Part shown: one piece after another, positions 46,601-55,965 of the stretch
How positions within the stretch are numbered: the first letter of the stretch is position 1
Layout: every line of letters starts with the position of its first letter
Assembly (NCBI RefSeq): GCF_009857535.1
Contig: NZ_WWCS01000001.1
Coordinates: 62,001 to 126,000 of the forward strand
Source of the DNA: Duganella margarita
GTDB taxonomy: Bacteria; Pseudomonadota; Gammaproteobacteria; Burkholderiales; Burkholderiaceae_D
DNA length: 64,000 bases
Reading direction: 5' to 3'
Notes under the pieces: model-generated
What the model was told of the DNA's origin: nothing
Database searches by the model: none
What the model saw: only the letters and a program-made list of their open reading frames with translations
Translations under genes and position numbers: made by a program

Positions 46601-47802
46601 AGGCGGCGCGCTTCGCGCCGACGCTGAACGTGCAGCTGTTCGGCGCCGGCGACCGCGCCGAGCAGTTGAACAACCTCCATGCCTACGACGTGGTGGTGAC
46701 CAGCTACGGCCTGCTGCAACTGGAGTCGGCGCTGTTCGCGGGCGTGCAGTGGAACACCATTGTGCTGGATGAAGCGCAGGCCATCAAGAACGCCGCCACC
46801 AAGCGCTCCGCTGCCGTGATGGCGCTGAAGGCCGAGTTCCGCATCGCCGTCACCGGCACGCCGCTGGAGAACCATCTGGGCGAGTTGTGGAATCTGTTCC
46901 GCTTCATCAATCCGGGGCTGTTGGGCAGCATCGAACAATTCAACCTGCGCTTCGCCGCGCCGATCGAAAAGCCGCAGGATCACCGCGCCGAACTGGGTGC
47001 GCGCAAGCGCTTACGCCGTTTGATCCAGCCGTTCATCCTGCGCCGCACCAAGTCGCAGGTACTGACCGAGCTGCCGTCGCGCACCGAGATCACGCTGGAA
47101 GTCGACCTGTCGGCCGACGAAACGGCGCTGTACGAATCGTTGCGCCGCGCCGCGCTGGAGAACCTGGAAAAGGTCGAAGGACCGGCCGAGAAGAAATCGA
47201 TCCAGATCCTGGCCGAGATCATGAAGCTGCGCCGCGCCTGCTGCAATCCGAATCTGATCGCGCCGGAACTGGGACTGGCCAGCAGCAAGCTGGCCGCCTT
47301 CGCACACCTGCTGGAAGGCCTGTTGGAGAACAAGCACAAGGTGCTGGTGTTCAGCCAGTTCGTCGACCATCTGGCGCTGATCCGCGCGCATCTGGATGAA
47401 CAGGGCGTCAGCTATCAATACCTCGATGGTTCGACCTCGATGGCCGACCGCAAGAAGCGCGTGGATGCCTTCCAGGCCGGCGTCGGCGATGTGTTCCTGA
47501 TTTCGCTGAAGGCGGGCGGGGTCGGCATCAACCTGACGGCGGCCGACTACGTGATCCACATGGACCCGTGGTGGAATCCGGCGGTGGAAGACCAGGCCTC
47601 GGACCGCGCGCACCGCATGGGCCAGCTGCGGCCGGTGACCATCTACCGCCTGGTGGCGCGCCATACCATCGAGGAAGGCATCGTCGACCTGCACCAGCAC
47701 AAGCGCGACCTGGCCGACAGCCTGCTGGAGGGCAGCGATGTCAGCGGCCGCATGTCGTCGTCCGAGATGTTGGCGATGCTGCAAGAGGGCTTGAAAAAGT
47801 AA
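43645..47802 (+). CDS. SNF2-family DEAD/DEAH-box helicase, large
   Basis: A 1385-residue protein. About 900 N-terminal residues have no clear catalytic motif and contain helical, TPR-like segments. The C-terminal Swi2/Snf2 motor has LADDMGLGKTLQAL (Walker A, near 945), DEAQ (near 1041), TGTPLENHLGELW, and the helicase C half with VFSQFVDHLALI, SLKAGGVGINLTAADYVIHMDPWWNP and QASDRAHRMGQ. All motor motifs look intact. It probably translocates on double-stranded DNA, possibly remodelling protein-DNA or RNA polymerase complexes like RapA. It overlaps the S9 peptidase gene by four bases (ATGA). Confidence 0.9.
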   Translation: MTDPKLLVEFDALPFNEKAILALLALIGEPTGRTAILDHLNHARIEQDNDGNLYTVATLDDSMSRLERLAFISVVTGRGFICNPKLRWPAIRSAIGTHALEDLCAAYAELVPMRQTWNSMEPRSYRAGMARLRMGLLRGHGPQQIQQVLAFCLGSYEAAQLHPIVDIFGRPFEPGMLALVHPLLQDDVLAVLLQNAQHEPATAPAIREFCEMHMQRRHGDVNAELRMAMAEDALLCGRLDDAKRYLERTVGPQSQYLASVVVLLRGAASAAIIGFDAALKTLRRDTGKRKQLFTGMGAQLYLLSALRSTDAKHLKAAEAYLEIAVKLPRNHDSAVHQQIDMLRQIRAGIMQADAVSALPWEPSLQTQMFQYLLYFWLSLPQLQERKEQLQEMVKNAERAGYMFIAGQGAALLGQMGDAAMQTHAQALRSRFGFPDLSTWFERQEGWQRQLTALINLHQPTAPDAAGSSRLVWLLTYDPRHGLTDIAPVEQKRDARGLWSKGRAVGLKRLRFESEQFDFLTPQDIRAAEAITVAHRGYQSTGLTYEIDPQRAAPMLVNHPLLYWSDLPDMRVEMLSGEPELLVKRSPGNLELRLQPPIPDDNSSVVITRETPTRLRVVSILDEHRKIASIVGDALNVPSHAEQQVLSAISAISSLVTVQSDIGGAAPDMEQMEADMRLHLHLLPYQHGLKMQILVRPLVNGAYYKPGDGADSVIADIGGKPVQARRQLIDERDAERDLIARCPVLESAEQEHGEWLLGQPALCLQLLVELQALDPTSIVIAWPEGESFRVTNKVETKQLRLAIKSNKDWFAASGELQVDEGKVIDLRTLLEMMEKSHGRFVELGENRYLALTEELHRRLQEVSAYGELTADGVRLHPLASFALEELADDVGGLKSDKLWKAHLSRMQEQTTFEPQLPSTLQAELRDYQLEGYNWLSRLAHWGVGACLADDMGLGKTLQALALMLSRAPQGPTLVIAPTSVCMNWMSEAARFAPTLNVQLFGAGDRAEQLNNLHAYDVVVTSYGLLQLESALFAGVQWNTIVLDEAQAIKNAATKRSAAVMALKAEFRIAVTGTPLENHLGELWNLFRFINPGLLGSIEQFNLRFAAPIEKPQDHRAELGARKRLRRLIQPFILRRTKSQVLTELPSRTEITLEVDLSADETALYESLRRAALENLEKVEGPAEKKSIQILAEIMKLRRACCNPNLIAPELGLASSKLAAFAHLLEGLLENKHKVLVFSQFVDHLALIRAHLDEQGVSYQYLDGSTSMADRKKRVDAFQAGVGDVFLISLKAGGVGINLTAADYVIHMDPWWNPAVEDQASDRAHRMGQLRPVTIYRLVARHTIEEGIVDLHQHKRDLADSLLEGSDVSGRMSSSEMLAMLQEGLKK

Positions 47803-47874
47803 TCGACTTGTATCGTACGCTCTCAAGCGGCCAGATTAGTGATAATCTCCTCCGCTTCAGATACAAGGCTGCAT

Positions 47875-49794
47875 ATGATGATTAAGACAAGATTCGCACT
47901 GGCTGCGCTGATGGCGGCCCTGGCCGCCGCGCCAGCCGGTGCCGCTACCCACCACAAAGCCACCCCGGCCAAGAAGAGCAGCACCAAGGCCGGCAACAGT
48001 TCGAGCAAGGCCAAGAGTACCAGCAAATCCACCAAAGGCAAGACTGCGGCCAAGTCGTCCGGCAAGGCCCGTGCCGGCGCAGCCGTTGCCGCCGCCGTGC
48101 CGGCGCTGAAGGTATCGTCGGAACGCTGGGCCGACCGCCAGTTCGACAACCTGAGCAACCAGTTCCTCAACGCGCTGTGGCGCATCGATTCGGAAAGCGC
48201 GATCTACGCCGGCAAGTACGATACCGCCGCCGTGCTGACCGTGCCGACCAAGGACGAGCAAGCCAAGGAGCTGGCCTTCATCGGCGACTGGCTGCAACGC
48301 TTCGGCGCCATCAAGGTGGCGCAGCTGTCGCCCAAGCAGCGTACCGACCTGGCGCTGCTGGTCAACAAGCTGGAGGGCGACCGCTGGCGCCTGACCACGC
48401 TGCGCGAGTGGGAGTGGAATCCGGCCAGCTACAACGTTGCCGGTCCGATCGACCTGGTGCTCAACACCGAATACGCGGCCCAGCCGCAGCGCCTGCGCAC
48501 GCTGCTCAAGCGCATCGCCAGCATTCCTGCCTACTACGATGCGGCGCGCGCCAACATCGTCAATCCGACCCGTGAACATACGCGCCTGGCAATCGCGCAG
48601 GCGCCCGGCGTGCAAGCGCTGCTGACCGAGGTGAACAAGGTGGCGCAGGCGTCGATCCTGACGCCGGTAGAGAAGCAACAGTATGCGCAGCGGATCGACG
48701 CCGCGCTGACGGCGGTCGACAACTATGTGGCCTTCCTGCAAGAGAAGGACAAGCTGATGGACACCAAGGGCCGTCGCACCTTCCGCCTCGGCAAGGAACT
48801 GTACGAGCAGAAGTTTGCCTATGACATCCAGTCCGGCAGCACCGCCGAGCAGACCTATCAGAAAGCGCTGGCGGCGCGCGAAGAGCTGCTGGCGAATATG
48901 GACAAGCTGTCCGATGAGCTGTGGGACAAGACCATGGGCGGCACCGCCAAGCCGGCCGACCGCTTTGCCAAGATCGGCATGGTGATCGACAAGCTGTCGG
49001 CCCGCCACGTGGCGCGCGAGGATTTCGTCAACGAGATCAAGCGCCAGATTCCGGCGTTGCAGGAATACGTGATCAGCCATAACCTGCTGACGCTGGATCC
49101 GAACAAGCAGCTGGAAGTGCGCGCCACGCCGGCCTATGCAGCCGGTGTCGCCGGCGCCAGCATTGATGCGCCGGGCCCGTATCGTCCGCAGGACCGCACC
49201 TTCTACAATGTCACGCCGCTGGATGGCGCGACGCCGGAAGCGGCCGAGAGCAGCCTGCGCGAGTACAACTACTGGATCCTGCAGATCCTGAATATCCACG
49301 AGGCGATTCCGGGCCATTACGCGCAGCTGGTATATGCCAACCGTTCACCGTCGATTGTGAAGTCGATCTTCGGCAATGGCGCGATGGTGGAAGGCTGGGC
49401 GGTGTACGGCGAGCGCATGATGCTGGAGTCCGGCTACGGCGACAATGCACCGGAGATGTGGCTGATGTGGTCGAAGTGGAATCTGCGCAGCGTGACCAAT
49501 ACCATTCTCGATTACAGCGTGCATGTGCTGGGCATGACGGAAGAGCAGGCCATCGATCTGCTGACGCGCCAGGCGTTCCAGACGCGCAGCGAGGCGGTGG
49601 AGAAATGGCATCGCGTGCAGGTGTCGTCGGTGCAGCTGACCAGCTATTTCAGCGGCTACAGCGAGATCATGGAGTTGCGCGAGCAGCGCAAGCAGCAGCA
49701 GGGCGCCAGCTTCAACCTGAAGCAGTTCCACGAGCAATTCCTCAGCTACGGCAGCGCGCCGGTGCGGGTGATCAAGGGCTTGATGACGCAGTAG
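47875..49794 (+). CDS. DUF885 family exported metallopeptidase-like protein
   Basis: A 639-residue protein. A signal peptide (MMIKTRFALAALMAALAAAPAGA) is followed by a Lys/Ser/Thr-rich linker (about 22-72) and the DUF885 domain. The core motif HEAIPGHYAQLVY (near 475) is the HExxPGH signature taken to be the zinc site. The family (PF05960) is thought to be peptidase-like. I chose ATG 47875; a second ATG follows at 47878. The low-complexity basic linker may tie the protein to the cell wall or envelope (inference). Confidence 0.9.
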   Translation: MMIKTRFALAALMAALAAAPAGAATHHKATPAKKSSTKAGNSSSKAKSTSKSTKGKTAAKSSGKARAGAAVAAAVPALKVSSERWADRQFDNLSNQFLNALWRIDSESAIYAGKYDTAAVLTVPTKDEQAKELAFIGDWLQRFGAIKVAQLSPKQRTDLALLVNKLEGDRWRLTTLREWEWNPASYNVAGPIDLVLNTEYAAQPQRLRTLLKRIASIPAYYDAARANIVNPTREHTRLAIAQAPGVQALLTEVNKVAQASILTPVEKQQYAQRIDAALTAVDNYVAFLQEKDKLMDTKGRRTFRLGKELYEQKFAYDIQSGSTAEQTYQKALAAREELLANMDKLSDELWDKTMGGTAKPADRFAKIGMVIDKLSARHVAREDFVNEIKRQIPALQEYVISHNLLTLDPNKQLEVRATPAYAAGVAGASIDAPGPYRPQDRTFYNVTPLDGATPEAAESSLREYNYWILQILNIHEAIPGHYAQLVYANRSPSIVKSIFGNGAMVEGWAVYGERMMLESGYGDNAPEMWLMWSKWNLRSVTNTILDYSVHVLGMTEEQAIDLLTRQAFQTRSEAVEKWHRVQVSSVQLTSYFSGYSEIMELREQRKQQQGASFNLKQFHEQFLSYGSAPVRVIKGLMTQ

Positions 49795-49891
49795 TCCTGC
49801 GTTCGCTCAAATAGATGGGCAGGTGATTCGATACGATGGGGAACGGCTGTGCGCCAGCCGTTTTCTGCTACGATCAAATCGGGGAGGTACC

Positions 49892-50353
49892 ATGAATATG
49901 CCCATCAAATTCGACACCCTTGAATACACCAGAAGTCTGATTGAAGCCGGCATCCCGGCGGCGCAGGCCGAAGCTCAAGCCCTGGCGCTCAGTCAGGCAA
50001 TGGCGGAAGCGACCGTCTCGCCCAGCGAGATGGTGCTGCTGCGGACTGACATGATCGCGCGTATAGAAATGTTACGCACCGATATCTATGCCCGACTTGA
50101 GGCGCTGGGGAAAGAATTCAACGCGAAGCTTGAAGCGCTGGAAGAACGCTTTAACGCTAAGCTGGAAGCGATGGAGCAGCGCTTCAATGCCAAGCTGGAA
50201 GCGATGGAGCAGCGCTTCAATGACAAGCTGGAAGCGCTGGAACAGCGCATCCGAGCCAAGCTGACTACAGTTTATTGGATGGTGGGTATTTCACTGACGT
50301 TGCATGTCGTCACGATCGGCATACTCGTGAAGATACTGGACCGACTGCCTTAG
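49892..50353 (+). CDS. Coiled-coil membrane protein (DUF1640-like) with 11-residue repeats
   Basis: A 153-residue protein. The start (MNMPIKFDTLEYTRSLIEAGIPAAQAEAQALALSQAM) is typical of bacterial DUF1640/CCDC90-like proteins. Residues 67-121 are five 11-residue units of the form AKLEAMEQRFN, four of them almost the same. One C-terminal membrane helix (about 127-149) follows, so it is tail-anchored. The ribosome site GGGGAGG precedes ATG 49892. The function is unknown. Its stop is one base from the stop of tatC on the other strand. Confidence 0.85.
   Translation: MNMPIKFDTLEYTRSLIEAGIPAAQAEAQALALSQAMAEATVSPSEMVLLRTDMIARIEMLRTDIYARLEALGKEFNAKLEALEERFNAKLEAMEQRFNAKLEAMEQRFNDKLEALEQRIRAKLTTVYWMVGISLTLHVVTIGILVKILDRLP
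50123..50254 (+). repeat. Four 33-nt tandem repeats in the coiled-coil gene
   Basis: Four in-frame 33-base units (from 50123) encode AKLEALEERFN, AKLEAMEQRFN, AKLEAMEQRFN and DKLEALEQRIR; the second and third differ by only a few bases. A degenerate fifth unit lies just before. Copy number could vary between strains by slippage without shifting the frame. Confidence 0.85.
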
Positions 50354-50354
50354 A

Positions 50355-51110
50355 TCAGGCTTTCTCTTCCGGCGCCGTCGACATGCGGACGAACAGCGGC
50401 GCTACCAGCAGGCCCAGCTCAAACAGCAGGCACATCGGAATCGCCAGCGAGAACATCGACACCGCATCCGGCGGCGTCACAATCGCCGCGATCACAAACG
50501 CGCCGACAATCGCATACGGACGAATCTCCTTCAGCTTGGCCACCGTCACCAGGCCCATGCGCACCAGGATCACCACCACCACCGGCACCTCGAAGGTCGC
50601 GCCAAACGCCAGGCACATCGACATCACGAAATCCAGGTAGTTCTCGATATCCGGGGTGACCGCGATCGACTGCGGCGAAAACTCGGCAATGAACTGGAAC
50701 ACCCGGCCAAACACCAGGAAGTAGCAGAACGCCACGCCGGACATGAACAGCACCGACGACGAAATCACCAGCGGCGCAATCAGGCGCTTCTCATGTGCAT
50801 ACAGGCCCGGCGCCACAAACGCCCACAGCTGATACAGCACCCACGGCAGCGACAGGATGATGGAAATCACCAGCGTCACCTTCATCGGCACCAGGAACGG
50901 CGAAATCACGCCGGTCGCAATCATCTTCGATCCCACCGGCAGCGAGCGGATCATCGGCTCGGCGATGATGTCGTAGATGTGCGAAGGACCCGGCCAGATC
51001 ATCAGCCCGATGCAGACCAGCGCAATGCCGATCGAGGCCTTGACCAAACGATCCCGCAGTTCGATCAGGTGAGAGATAAAGGTCTCTTCGCCCTGGGTAG
51101 GTGTAGTCAT
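50355..51110 (-). CDS. tatC: Sec-independent protein translocase TatC
   Basis: A 251-residue inner-membrane protein with six helices, the receptor for twin-arginine signal peptides. The N-terminal ISHLIELRDRLVK and the FGATFEVPVV-type motif in helix 4 are intact. It is the last gene of the tatABC set, one base after tatB. No terminator separates it from the convergent coiled-coil gene. Confidence 0.97.
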   Translation of the reverse strand: MTTPTQGEETFISHLIELRDRLVKASIGIALVCIGLMIWPGPSHIYDIIAEPMIRSLPVGSKMIATGVISPFLVPMKVTLVISIILSLPWVLYQLWAFVAPGLYAHEKRLIAPLVISSSVLFMSGVAFCYFLVFGRVFQFIAEFSPQSIAVTPDIENYLDFVMSMCLAFGATFEVPVVVVILVRMGLVTVAKLKEIRPYAIVGAFVIAAIVTPPDAVSMFSLAIPMCLLFELGLLVAPLFVRMSTAPEEKA

Positions 51111-51641
51111 TTAATAGAAGGAGCTGTTGGTAGGACCACGCGGACGGAAGCGGGCCACCCGCGCCGCGCCCGAGGTCACGTGCATCTTGCTGCCATTGCG
51201 CTGCTTGTACCAGTTGGGAATGGCCGAGTTGCGCACCAGCTTCTTGCGGCGAAACTCGCGCGCCTTGCGTGCCAGGTCGTCCGTGGTCACGCTACCGAAA
51301 GCGTTGGCGCCATACGCCGCGTTATTGTCGGCAAACGAGGTGGACTCCAGCGCCTGCGTATCGCGGAAGGCATTCTCGACCTCTGTCATATTCTGCGCAA
51401 TCGAGTTTTCCACATCCGTCTTGACGGCCTGGGCGGCGTCCTGCACTTCCTTTTGCAGGTTGCGCAATTCTTCCAGCTCGATTTCGCGCGTGACTTCGGA
51501 CTTGACGTCGTTCAGGTAACGCTGCGCGCGACCGTACAGCGTCCCGGCCATGCGCGCCACCTTGGGCAGCTTTTCAGGACCGATAACGACCAGCGCTATG
51601 ACGCCGATGACAGCAAGTTTGGTAAGACCGAGATCGATCAT
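51111..51641 (-). CDS. tatB: Sec-independent protein translocase TatB
   Basis: A 176-residue protein. One N-terminal membrane helix (MIDLGLTKLAVIGVIALVVIGPEKLPKVAR) with the conserved Glu is followed by an amphipathic helix and a long polar C-terminal region. Together with TatC it forms the substrate-binding complex. It lies 13 bases after tatA. Confidence 0.96.
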   Translation of the reverse strand: MIDLGLTKLAVIGVIALVVIGPEKLPKVARMAGTLYGRAQRYLNDVKSEVTREIELEELRNLQKEVQDAAQAVKTDVENSIAQNMTEVENAFRDTQALESTSFADNNAAYGANAFGSVTTDDLARKAREFRRKKLVRNSAIPNWYKQRNGSKMHVTSGAARVARFRPRGPTNSSFY

Positions 51642-51654
51642 AAGAAGGCGCTAC

Positions 51655-51858
51655 TTACTTCTTCTCTTTCGCATCGACATCGATGGTGCCCGGAGCGGCC
51701 GGCGTGGTCGGCTTCTCTTCGTCGCCCTTGACGCCATCCTTGAAGCCTTTAACGGCCTTGCCGATATCCGAACCCATATTGCCCAGTTTCTTGGTGCCGA
51801 ACACCAGCATCACGATAACCAGAACGATCAGCCAGTGCCAAATGCTAAATGAACCCAT
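51655..51858 (-). CDS. tatA: Sec-independent protein translocase TatA
   Basis: A 67-residue protein that forms the Tat pore. [25 protein letters not shown] is the usual helix with the FGTKKL hinge, followed by an amphipathic helix ([14 protein letters not shown]) and a short polar tail. Start 51858 is chosen over ATG 51861. Confidence 0.96.
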   Translation of the reverse strand: MGSFSIWHWLIVLVIVMLVFGTKKLGNMGSDIGKAVKGFKDGVKGDEEKPTTPAAPGTIDVDAKEKK

Positions 51859-51974
51859 CATATTCCCCTTGCGAAGCGCATGCGCTCCAGATTTATTCGT
51901 TGATTCCCAGAACTGCTGCGACAGTATACGCCAAGCGTCAGTCTCTGAGGTAAATGTGGCCGTTTAGCGCTAAA

Positions 51975-52343
51975 TCAACGCTGACCGCGCCATGGATGCG
52001 CGCCGCCGATCACATGCAGATGTAGATGGTACACCTCTTGACCACCATCCGGCCCACTGTTGATCAGCGTCTTGTAGCCGGCCGAGGGTGCGCCGTCCGC
52101 ATCATAGCCGACTGCGCAGCCAAATTCCTCTGCCAGTCGGGGGGCCAGCGCCAGCATTTTGCCCAGCAGCGCCGGTTCGCCGGCCGCGTCCTGCAGCGTG
52201 GCGTAGTGCTGTTTCGGGATCACCAGCAGGTGCACCGGGGCGGCCGGGTTGATATCCTTGAAGGCCAGCAAATCGTCATCTTCATACACGGTGGTCGAAG
52301 GAATTTTCTTTTCAGCTATTTTGCAAAAAATGCAGTTTTCCAC
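51975..52343 (-). CDS. hinT: Histidine triad nucleotide-binding protein HinT
   Basis: A 122-residue HIT-family purine nucleoside phosphoramidase. The N-terminal CIFCKIAEKKIPS and the C-terminal histidine triad HLHLHVIGG are intact. It lies 13 bases after hisE, in the position usual for Burkholderiales. Confidence 0.95.
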   Translation of the reverse strand: MENCIFCKIAEKKIPSTTVYEDDDLLAFKDINPAAPVHLLVIPKQHYATLQDAAGEPALLGKMLALAPRLAEEFGCAVGYDADGAPSAGYKTLINSGPDGGQEVYHLHLHVIGGAHPWRGQR

Positions 52344-52356
52344 GCGGGGACTCCGG

Positions 52357-52695
52357 TTATTCTTTACGGGCTGCTTTTTCCTCGATGCCCGAGACGCCTT
52401 CGCGGCGCGCCAGTTCGTCGAGGACCTGCTGCGGCTTCAGATCGAACTGGGCCAGCAGCACCAGCGTATGGAACCACAAGTCGGCCACTTCGTACAAGAC
52501 CTTGCCGCTGTCGGCGCCGGCGCGGGCGTCCTTGGCCGCCATCACGGTTTCGGTGGCTTCCTCGCCGATCTTCTTCAGGATGGCGTCGTCGCCCTTGGCG
52601 AACAGCTTGGAGGTGTAGGAGGTGGCGGGGTCGCCGCCGTTGGCCGGCTTGCGCGATTCGATCACGTCGGCCAGGCGGTCAAGAATGGTGCTCAT
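52357..52695 (-). CDS. hisE: Phosphoribosyl-ATP diphosphatase
   Basis: A 112-residue enzyme for the second step of histidine synthesis (PR-ATP to PR-AMP). [16 protein letters not shown] and [14 protein letters not shown] are the family's helical metal-binding segments. Separate hisI and hisE genes, as here, are usual in betaproteobacteria. It overlaps hisI by four bases. Confidence 0.96.
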   Translation of the reverse strand: MSTILDRLADVIESRKPANGGDPATSYTSKLFAKGDDAILKKIGEEATETVMAAKDARAGADSGKVLYEVADLWFHTLVLLAQFDLKPQQVLDELARREGVSGIEEKAARKE

Positions 52696-53120
52696 TTGCC
52701 TGCCTTGTAAATATCGGATGGATCTTTCAGCACTGGCTCGGTGTTCTGCCAGTCGCCTTCCTGGGCGTCGCCGGCGAACTTCTGGAAGAAGCACGAGTGG
52801 CGGCCGGTATGGCAGGCGATGCCGCCGGCCTGCTCGATCTTCAGCAGGACCACGTCTTCGTCGCAGTCCAGGCGCACTTCCAGCACTTTCTGCACGTGGC
52901 CGGACTCTTCGCCCTTGTGCCACAGCTTCTTGCGCGAGCGGCTCCAGTACACGGCTTCGCCCAGTTCGACCGTCTTGGCCAGCGCCTCGCGGTTCATCCA
53001 GGCGAACATCAGCACGTCATTGCTGCCCGCTTCCTGGGCGATCACCGGCACCAGGCCGTGTTCGTCCCACTTCACTTTCTTCAGCCAGGCTGCCTTTGGC
53101 TGGACCGGTGCATTCATCAT
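52692..53120 (-). CDS. hisI: Phosphoribosyl-AMP cyclohydrolase
   Basis: A 142-residue zinc enzyme for the third step (PR-AMP to ProFAR). [32 protein letters not shown] and the [10 protein letters not shown] end with its metal-binding cysteines are all present. The start overlaps the hisF stop (ATGA); a second ATG three bases on is possible. Confidence 0.96.
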   Translation of the reverse strand: MMNAPVQPKAAWLKKVKWDEHGLVPVIAQEAGSNDVLMFAWMNREALAKTVELGEAVYWSRSRKKLWHKGEESGHVQKVLEVRLDCDEDVVLLKIEQAGGIACHTGRHSCFFQKFAGDAQEGDWQNTEPVLKDPSDIYKAGK

Positions 53121-53887
53121 GCCGCACCATCCAGACGCATCGGAATGCCCTGCTGCGCCATGAAGCGCTTGGCTTCCTGCACCGAATACTGGCCGAAGTG
53201 GAAGATGCTGGCGGCCAGCACCGCATCGGCCTTGCCCAGCTTGATGCCGTCGGCCAGGTCCTGCAGGCCGCCGACACCGCCCGAGGCGATCACCGGAATG
53301 CCGACCGCGTCGGACACGCCGCGCGTCAGGCCGAGATCGAAGCCGGACTTGGTGCCGTCCTTGTCCATGCTGGTCAGCAGGATTTCGCCGGCGCCCAGCT
53401 GTTCCATTTTCTTGGCCCACTCGATGGCGTCGATGCCGGTGGCCTTGCGGCCGCCATGGGTAAACACTTCCCACTTGCCGGGCGCGGTCTGCTTGGCGTC
53501 GATCGCCACCACGATGCACTGCGAACCGTGCTTCTGCGAGGCGTCGAACACCAGCTGCGGATTCGACACCGCCGACGAGTTCATGCTGACCTTGTCGGCG
53601 CCGGCGTTGAGCAGGCGGCGCACATCGGCCACCTCGCGCACGCCGCCGCCGACGGTCAGCGGAATGAACACCTGCGACGCCACCGCCTCGATGATGTCGA
53701 GGATCAGGCCACGGTTGTCGCTGGTGGCGGTGATGTCGAGGAAGGTCAGTTCATCGGCGCCCTGCTCGTCGTAGCGGCGGGCGATTTCCACCGGGTCGCC
53801 GGCGTCGCGCAGCTCGGTGAAATTGACGCCTTTGACGACGCGGCCGTCGGTCACGTCGAGGCAGGGGATGATGCGTTTAGCGAGCAT
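53117..53887 (-). CDS. hisF: Imidazole glycerol phosphate synthase, cyclase subunit
   Basis: A 256-residue (beta/alpha)8 barrel that makes IGP and AICAR from PRFAR with ammonia from His[18 protein letters not shown] (catalytic Asp11) and [26 protein letters not shown] are typical; the second catalytic Asp lies in [15 protein letters not shown]. It overlaps hisA by one base. Confidence 0.97.
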   Translation of the reverse strand: MLAKRIIPCLDVTDGRVVKGVNFTELRDAGDPVEIARRYDEQGADELTFLDITATSDNRGLILDIIEAVASQVFIPLTVGGGVREVADVRRLLNAGADKVSMNSSAVSNPQLVFDASQKHGSQCIVVAIDAKQTAPGKWEVFTHGGRKATGIDAIEWAKKMEQLGAGEILLTSMDKDGTKSGFDLGLTRGVSDAVGIPVIASGGVGGLQDLADGIKLGKADAVLAASIFHFGQYSVQEAKRFMAQQGIPMRLDGAA

Positions 53888-54678
53888 TATTCTTCCGTGT
53901 CTTCTTCAATCAAGTCACCGCTCAACTCGTCGGCGCGCAGCTGGGCCGATTCGAGGTCGATGGTGCCTTCGTAAATCGAGCGGCCGCAGATCACGCCTTC
54001 GATGCCTTCGTCCTGCACCGCACACAGCGCTTCGACGTCGGCCAGATTGTGCAGGCCGCCCGAGGCGATCACCGGAATCTTGACGGCTTGCGCCAGCTTG
54101 ACGGTGGCTTCGATGTTGACGCCACCCATCATGCCGTCGCGGCCGATGTCGGTGTAGATGATCGATTCCACGCCGTAGGCTTCGAACTTCTTGGCCAGGT
54201 CAATCACTTCGTGGCCGGACATCTTGCTCCAGCCGTCGGTGGCGACCTTGCCGTCCTTGGCGTCCAGACCGACGATGATGTGGCCCGGGAAGGCGCCGCA
54301 GGCGTCGTGCAGGAAGCCCGGCTCTTTCACCGCGGCGGTGCCGATGATGACGTAGGTAATGCCGGCGTCGAGGTAGCGCTCGATGGTATCGAGGTCGCGG
54401 ATGCCGCCGCCCAGCTGCACCGGAATTTCATCCAGATCATTTTCTTCCGCGAAGTCCTGCACCGCCTTCAGGATGGACTTGATGGCGGCCTCGTTCTTCG
54501 GCTTGCCGGCGAAGGCGCCGTTCAGGTCGACCAGGTGCAGGCGGCGCGCGCCTTGCTTCAGCCAATGCAGGGCCATCTCGGCCGGATCTTCGGAAAATAC
54601 GGTGGCAAGTTCCATATCACCTTGTTTCAGGCGAACGCAGTGACCGTCTTTGAGGTCGATGGCAGGAATAAGCAGCAT
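53887..54678 (-). CDS. hisA: ProFAR isomerase
   Basis: A 263-residue barrel enzyme that isomerises ProFAR to [25 protein letters not shown] holds the catalytic Asp, and [15 protein letters not shown] holds the second. The C-terminal tail ([12 protein letters not shown]) is longer and more acidic than in E. coli. Confidence 0.97.
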   Translation of the reverse strand: MLLIPAIDLKDGHCVRLKQGDMELATVFSEDPAEMALHWLKQGARRLHLVDLNGAFAGKPKNEAAIKSILKAVQDFAEENDLDEIPVQLGGGIRDLDTIERYLDAGITYVIIGTAAVKEPGFLHDACGAFPGHIIVGLDAKDGKVATDGWSKMSGHEVIDLAKKFEAYGVESIIYTDIGRDGMMGGVNIEATVKLAQAVKIPVIASGGLHNLADVEALCAVQDEGIEGVICGRSIYEGTIDLESAQLRADELSGDLIEEDTEE

Positions 54679-54708
54679 GATGGTGTCAGTTAGATGAGAG
54701 AGTAGAAA

Positions 54709-55347
54709 TCAAGGGTTCCAGTGAACAAAGTTCTTGTACAGCTGCAGTCCGGCCGCGGCGCTTTTCTCCGGGTGGAACTGGGTCGCAAAAATATTATCAC
54801 GGGCGACGGCACAACTGAACGGCGCACCGTAGACAGTTTGGCCGACGGTGTGCGCGGCCTGCTCCGGCTGCGCGAAATAGCTGTGCACGAAGTAGAAGTA
54901 CGCGTTGTCCGCAATATCCTGCCACATCGGATGAGACGCCGTTTGCGCCACTTGGTTCCAGCCCATTTGCGGCACCTTGAAGCGCGAGCCGTCTTCCTGG
55001 GTCTGGCCGTCGAGCTGGAAGCGCACCACCTTGCCGGGCAACAGGCCGAGGCCGGCGGCATCGCCTTCCTCGCTGCCATCAAACAGCATTTGCTCGCCGA
55101 TGCACACTCCCATCAGGGGGATATTCTTCGATGCCTGCAGCAAGGCTTCCTGCACGCCGGACTCGCGCAGGCTGCGCATGCAGTCCGGCATGGCGCCCTG
55201 GCCGGGCAGCACGATGCGGTCGGCGCTCTGGATATCGGCCACTGCGCCGGAAATCAGCACATTGGCTTCCGGCGCCACGGCGCGCAGCGCCTGCGCGACC
55301 GAGCGCAGATTACCCATGCCGTAATCAACTACTACGATTTTTTTCAT
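54709..55347 (-). CDS. hisH: Imidazole glycerol phosphate synthase, glutamine amidotransferase subunit
   Basis: A 212-residue class I amidotransferase that supplies ammonia to HisF. The nucleophile is in GVCIGEQML, and the His-Glu pair in QFHPEKS near the C terminus. The usual GVCLGMQ is GVCIGEQ here, a small change next to the active Cys. It lies nine bases after hisB. Confidence 0.97.
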   Translation of the reverse strand: MKKIVVVDYGMGNLRSVAQALRAVAPEANVLISGAVADIQSADRIVLPGQGAMPDCMRSLRESGVQEALLQASKNIPLMGVCIGEQMLFDGSEEGDAAGLGLLPGKVVRFQLDGQTQEDGSRFKVPQMGWNQVAQTASHPMWQDIADNAYFYFVHSYFAQPEQAAHTVGQTVYGAPFSCAVARDNIFATQFHPEKSAAAGLQLYKNFVHWNP

Positions 55348-55356
55348 GGTGTCTTC

Positions 55357-55947
55357 TTACAGAGTGCCTTTGGTCGACGGGATGGTGCCGGCGGCGCGTG
55401 GATCGAGTTCCGACGCCATGCGCAGCGCGCGGCCAAATGCCTTGAAGACCGTCTCGCACTGGTGGTGGGCGTTGGTGCCGCGCAGGTTGTCGATGTGCAG
55501 CGTGACCAGGGCGTGATTGACGAAGCCGCGGAAGAATTCCAGCGTCAGGTCGACGTCAAAGGTGCCGATCATCGCCCGCGTGAACGGGATGTGGTATTCG
55601 ATGCCTGGGCGGCCGGAATAGTCCAGCACCACGCGCGACAGCGCCTCGTCCAGCGGCACATACGAATGGCCATAGCGGACGATGCCCTTGCGGTCGCCGA
55701 TGGCCTTGGCCACCGCCATGCCCAGCGTGATGCCGACGTCTTCCACCGTGTGGTGGTTGTCGATATGGATGTCGCCGGTGGCTTCCACCTCCAGGTCGAA
55801 CAGGCCGTGGCGGGCGATCTGGTCCAGCATGTGGTCGAGGAAGGGCACGCCGGTATTCAGCTTCTGCTTGCCGGTGCCGTCCAGGTTGATGGAAACGCGG
55901 ACTTGCGTCTCGTTGGTATTGCGGATGATTTCTGCGGTGCGGTTCAT
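55357..55947 (-). CDS. hisB: Imidazoleglycerol-phosphate dehydratase
   Basis: A 196-residue monofunctional enzyme (no phosphatase domain). The manganese motifs [29 protein letters not shown] and [12 protein letters not shown] are intact. Histidinol-phosphate phosphatase must be encoded elsewhere. Confidence 0.97.
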   Translation of the reverse strand: MNRTAEIIRNTNETQVRVSINLDGTGKQKLNTGVPFLDHMLDQIARHGLFDLEVEATGDIHIDNHHTVEDVGITLGMAVAKAIGDRKGIVRYGHSYVPLDEALSRVVLDYSGRPGIEYHIPFTRAMIGTFDVDLTLEFFRGFVNHALVTLHIDNLRGTNAHHQCETVFKAFGRALRMASELDPRAAGTIPSTKGTL

Positions 55948-55965
55948 GAAAAGCTCGCGATGGTG

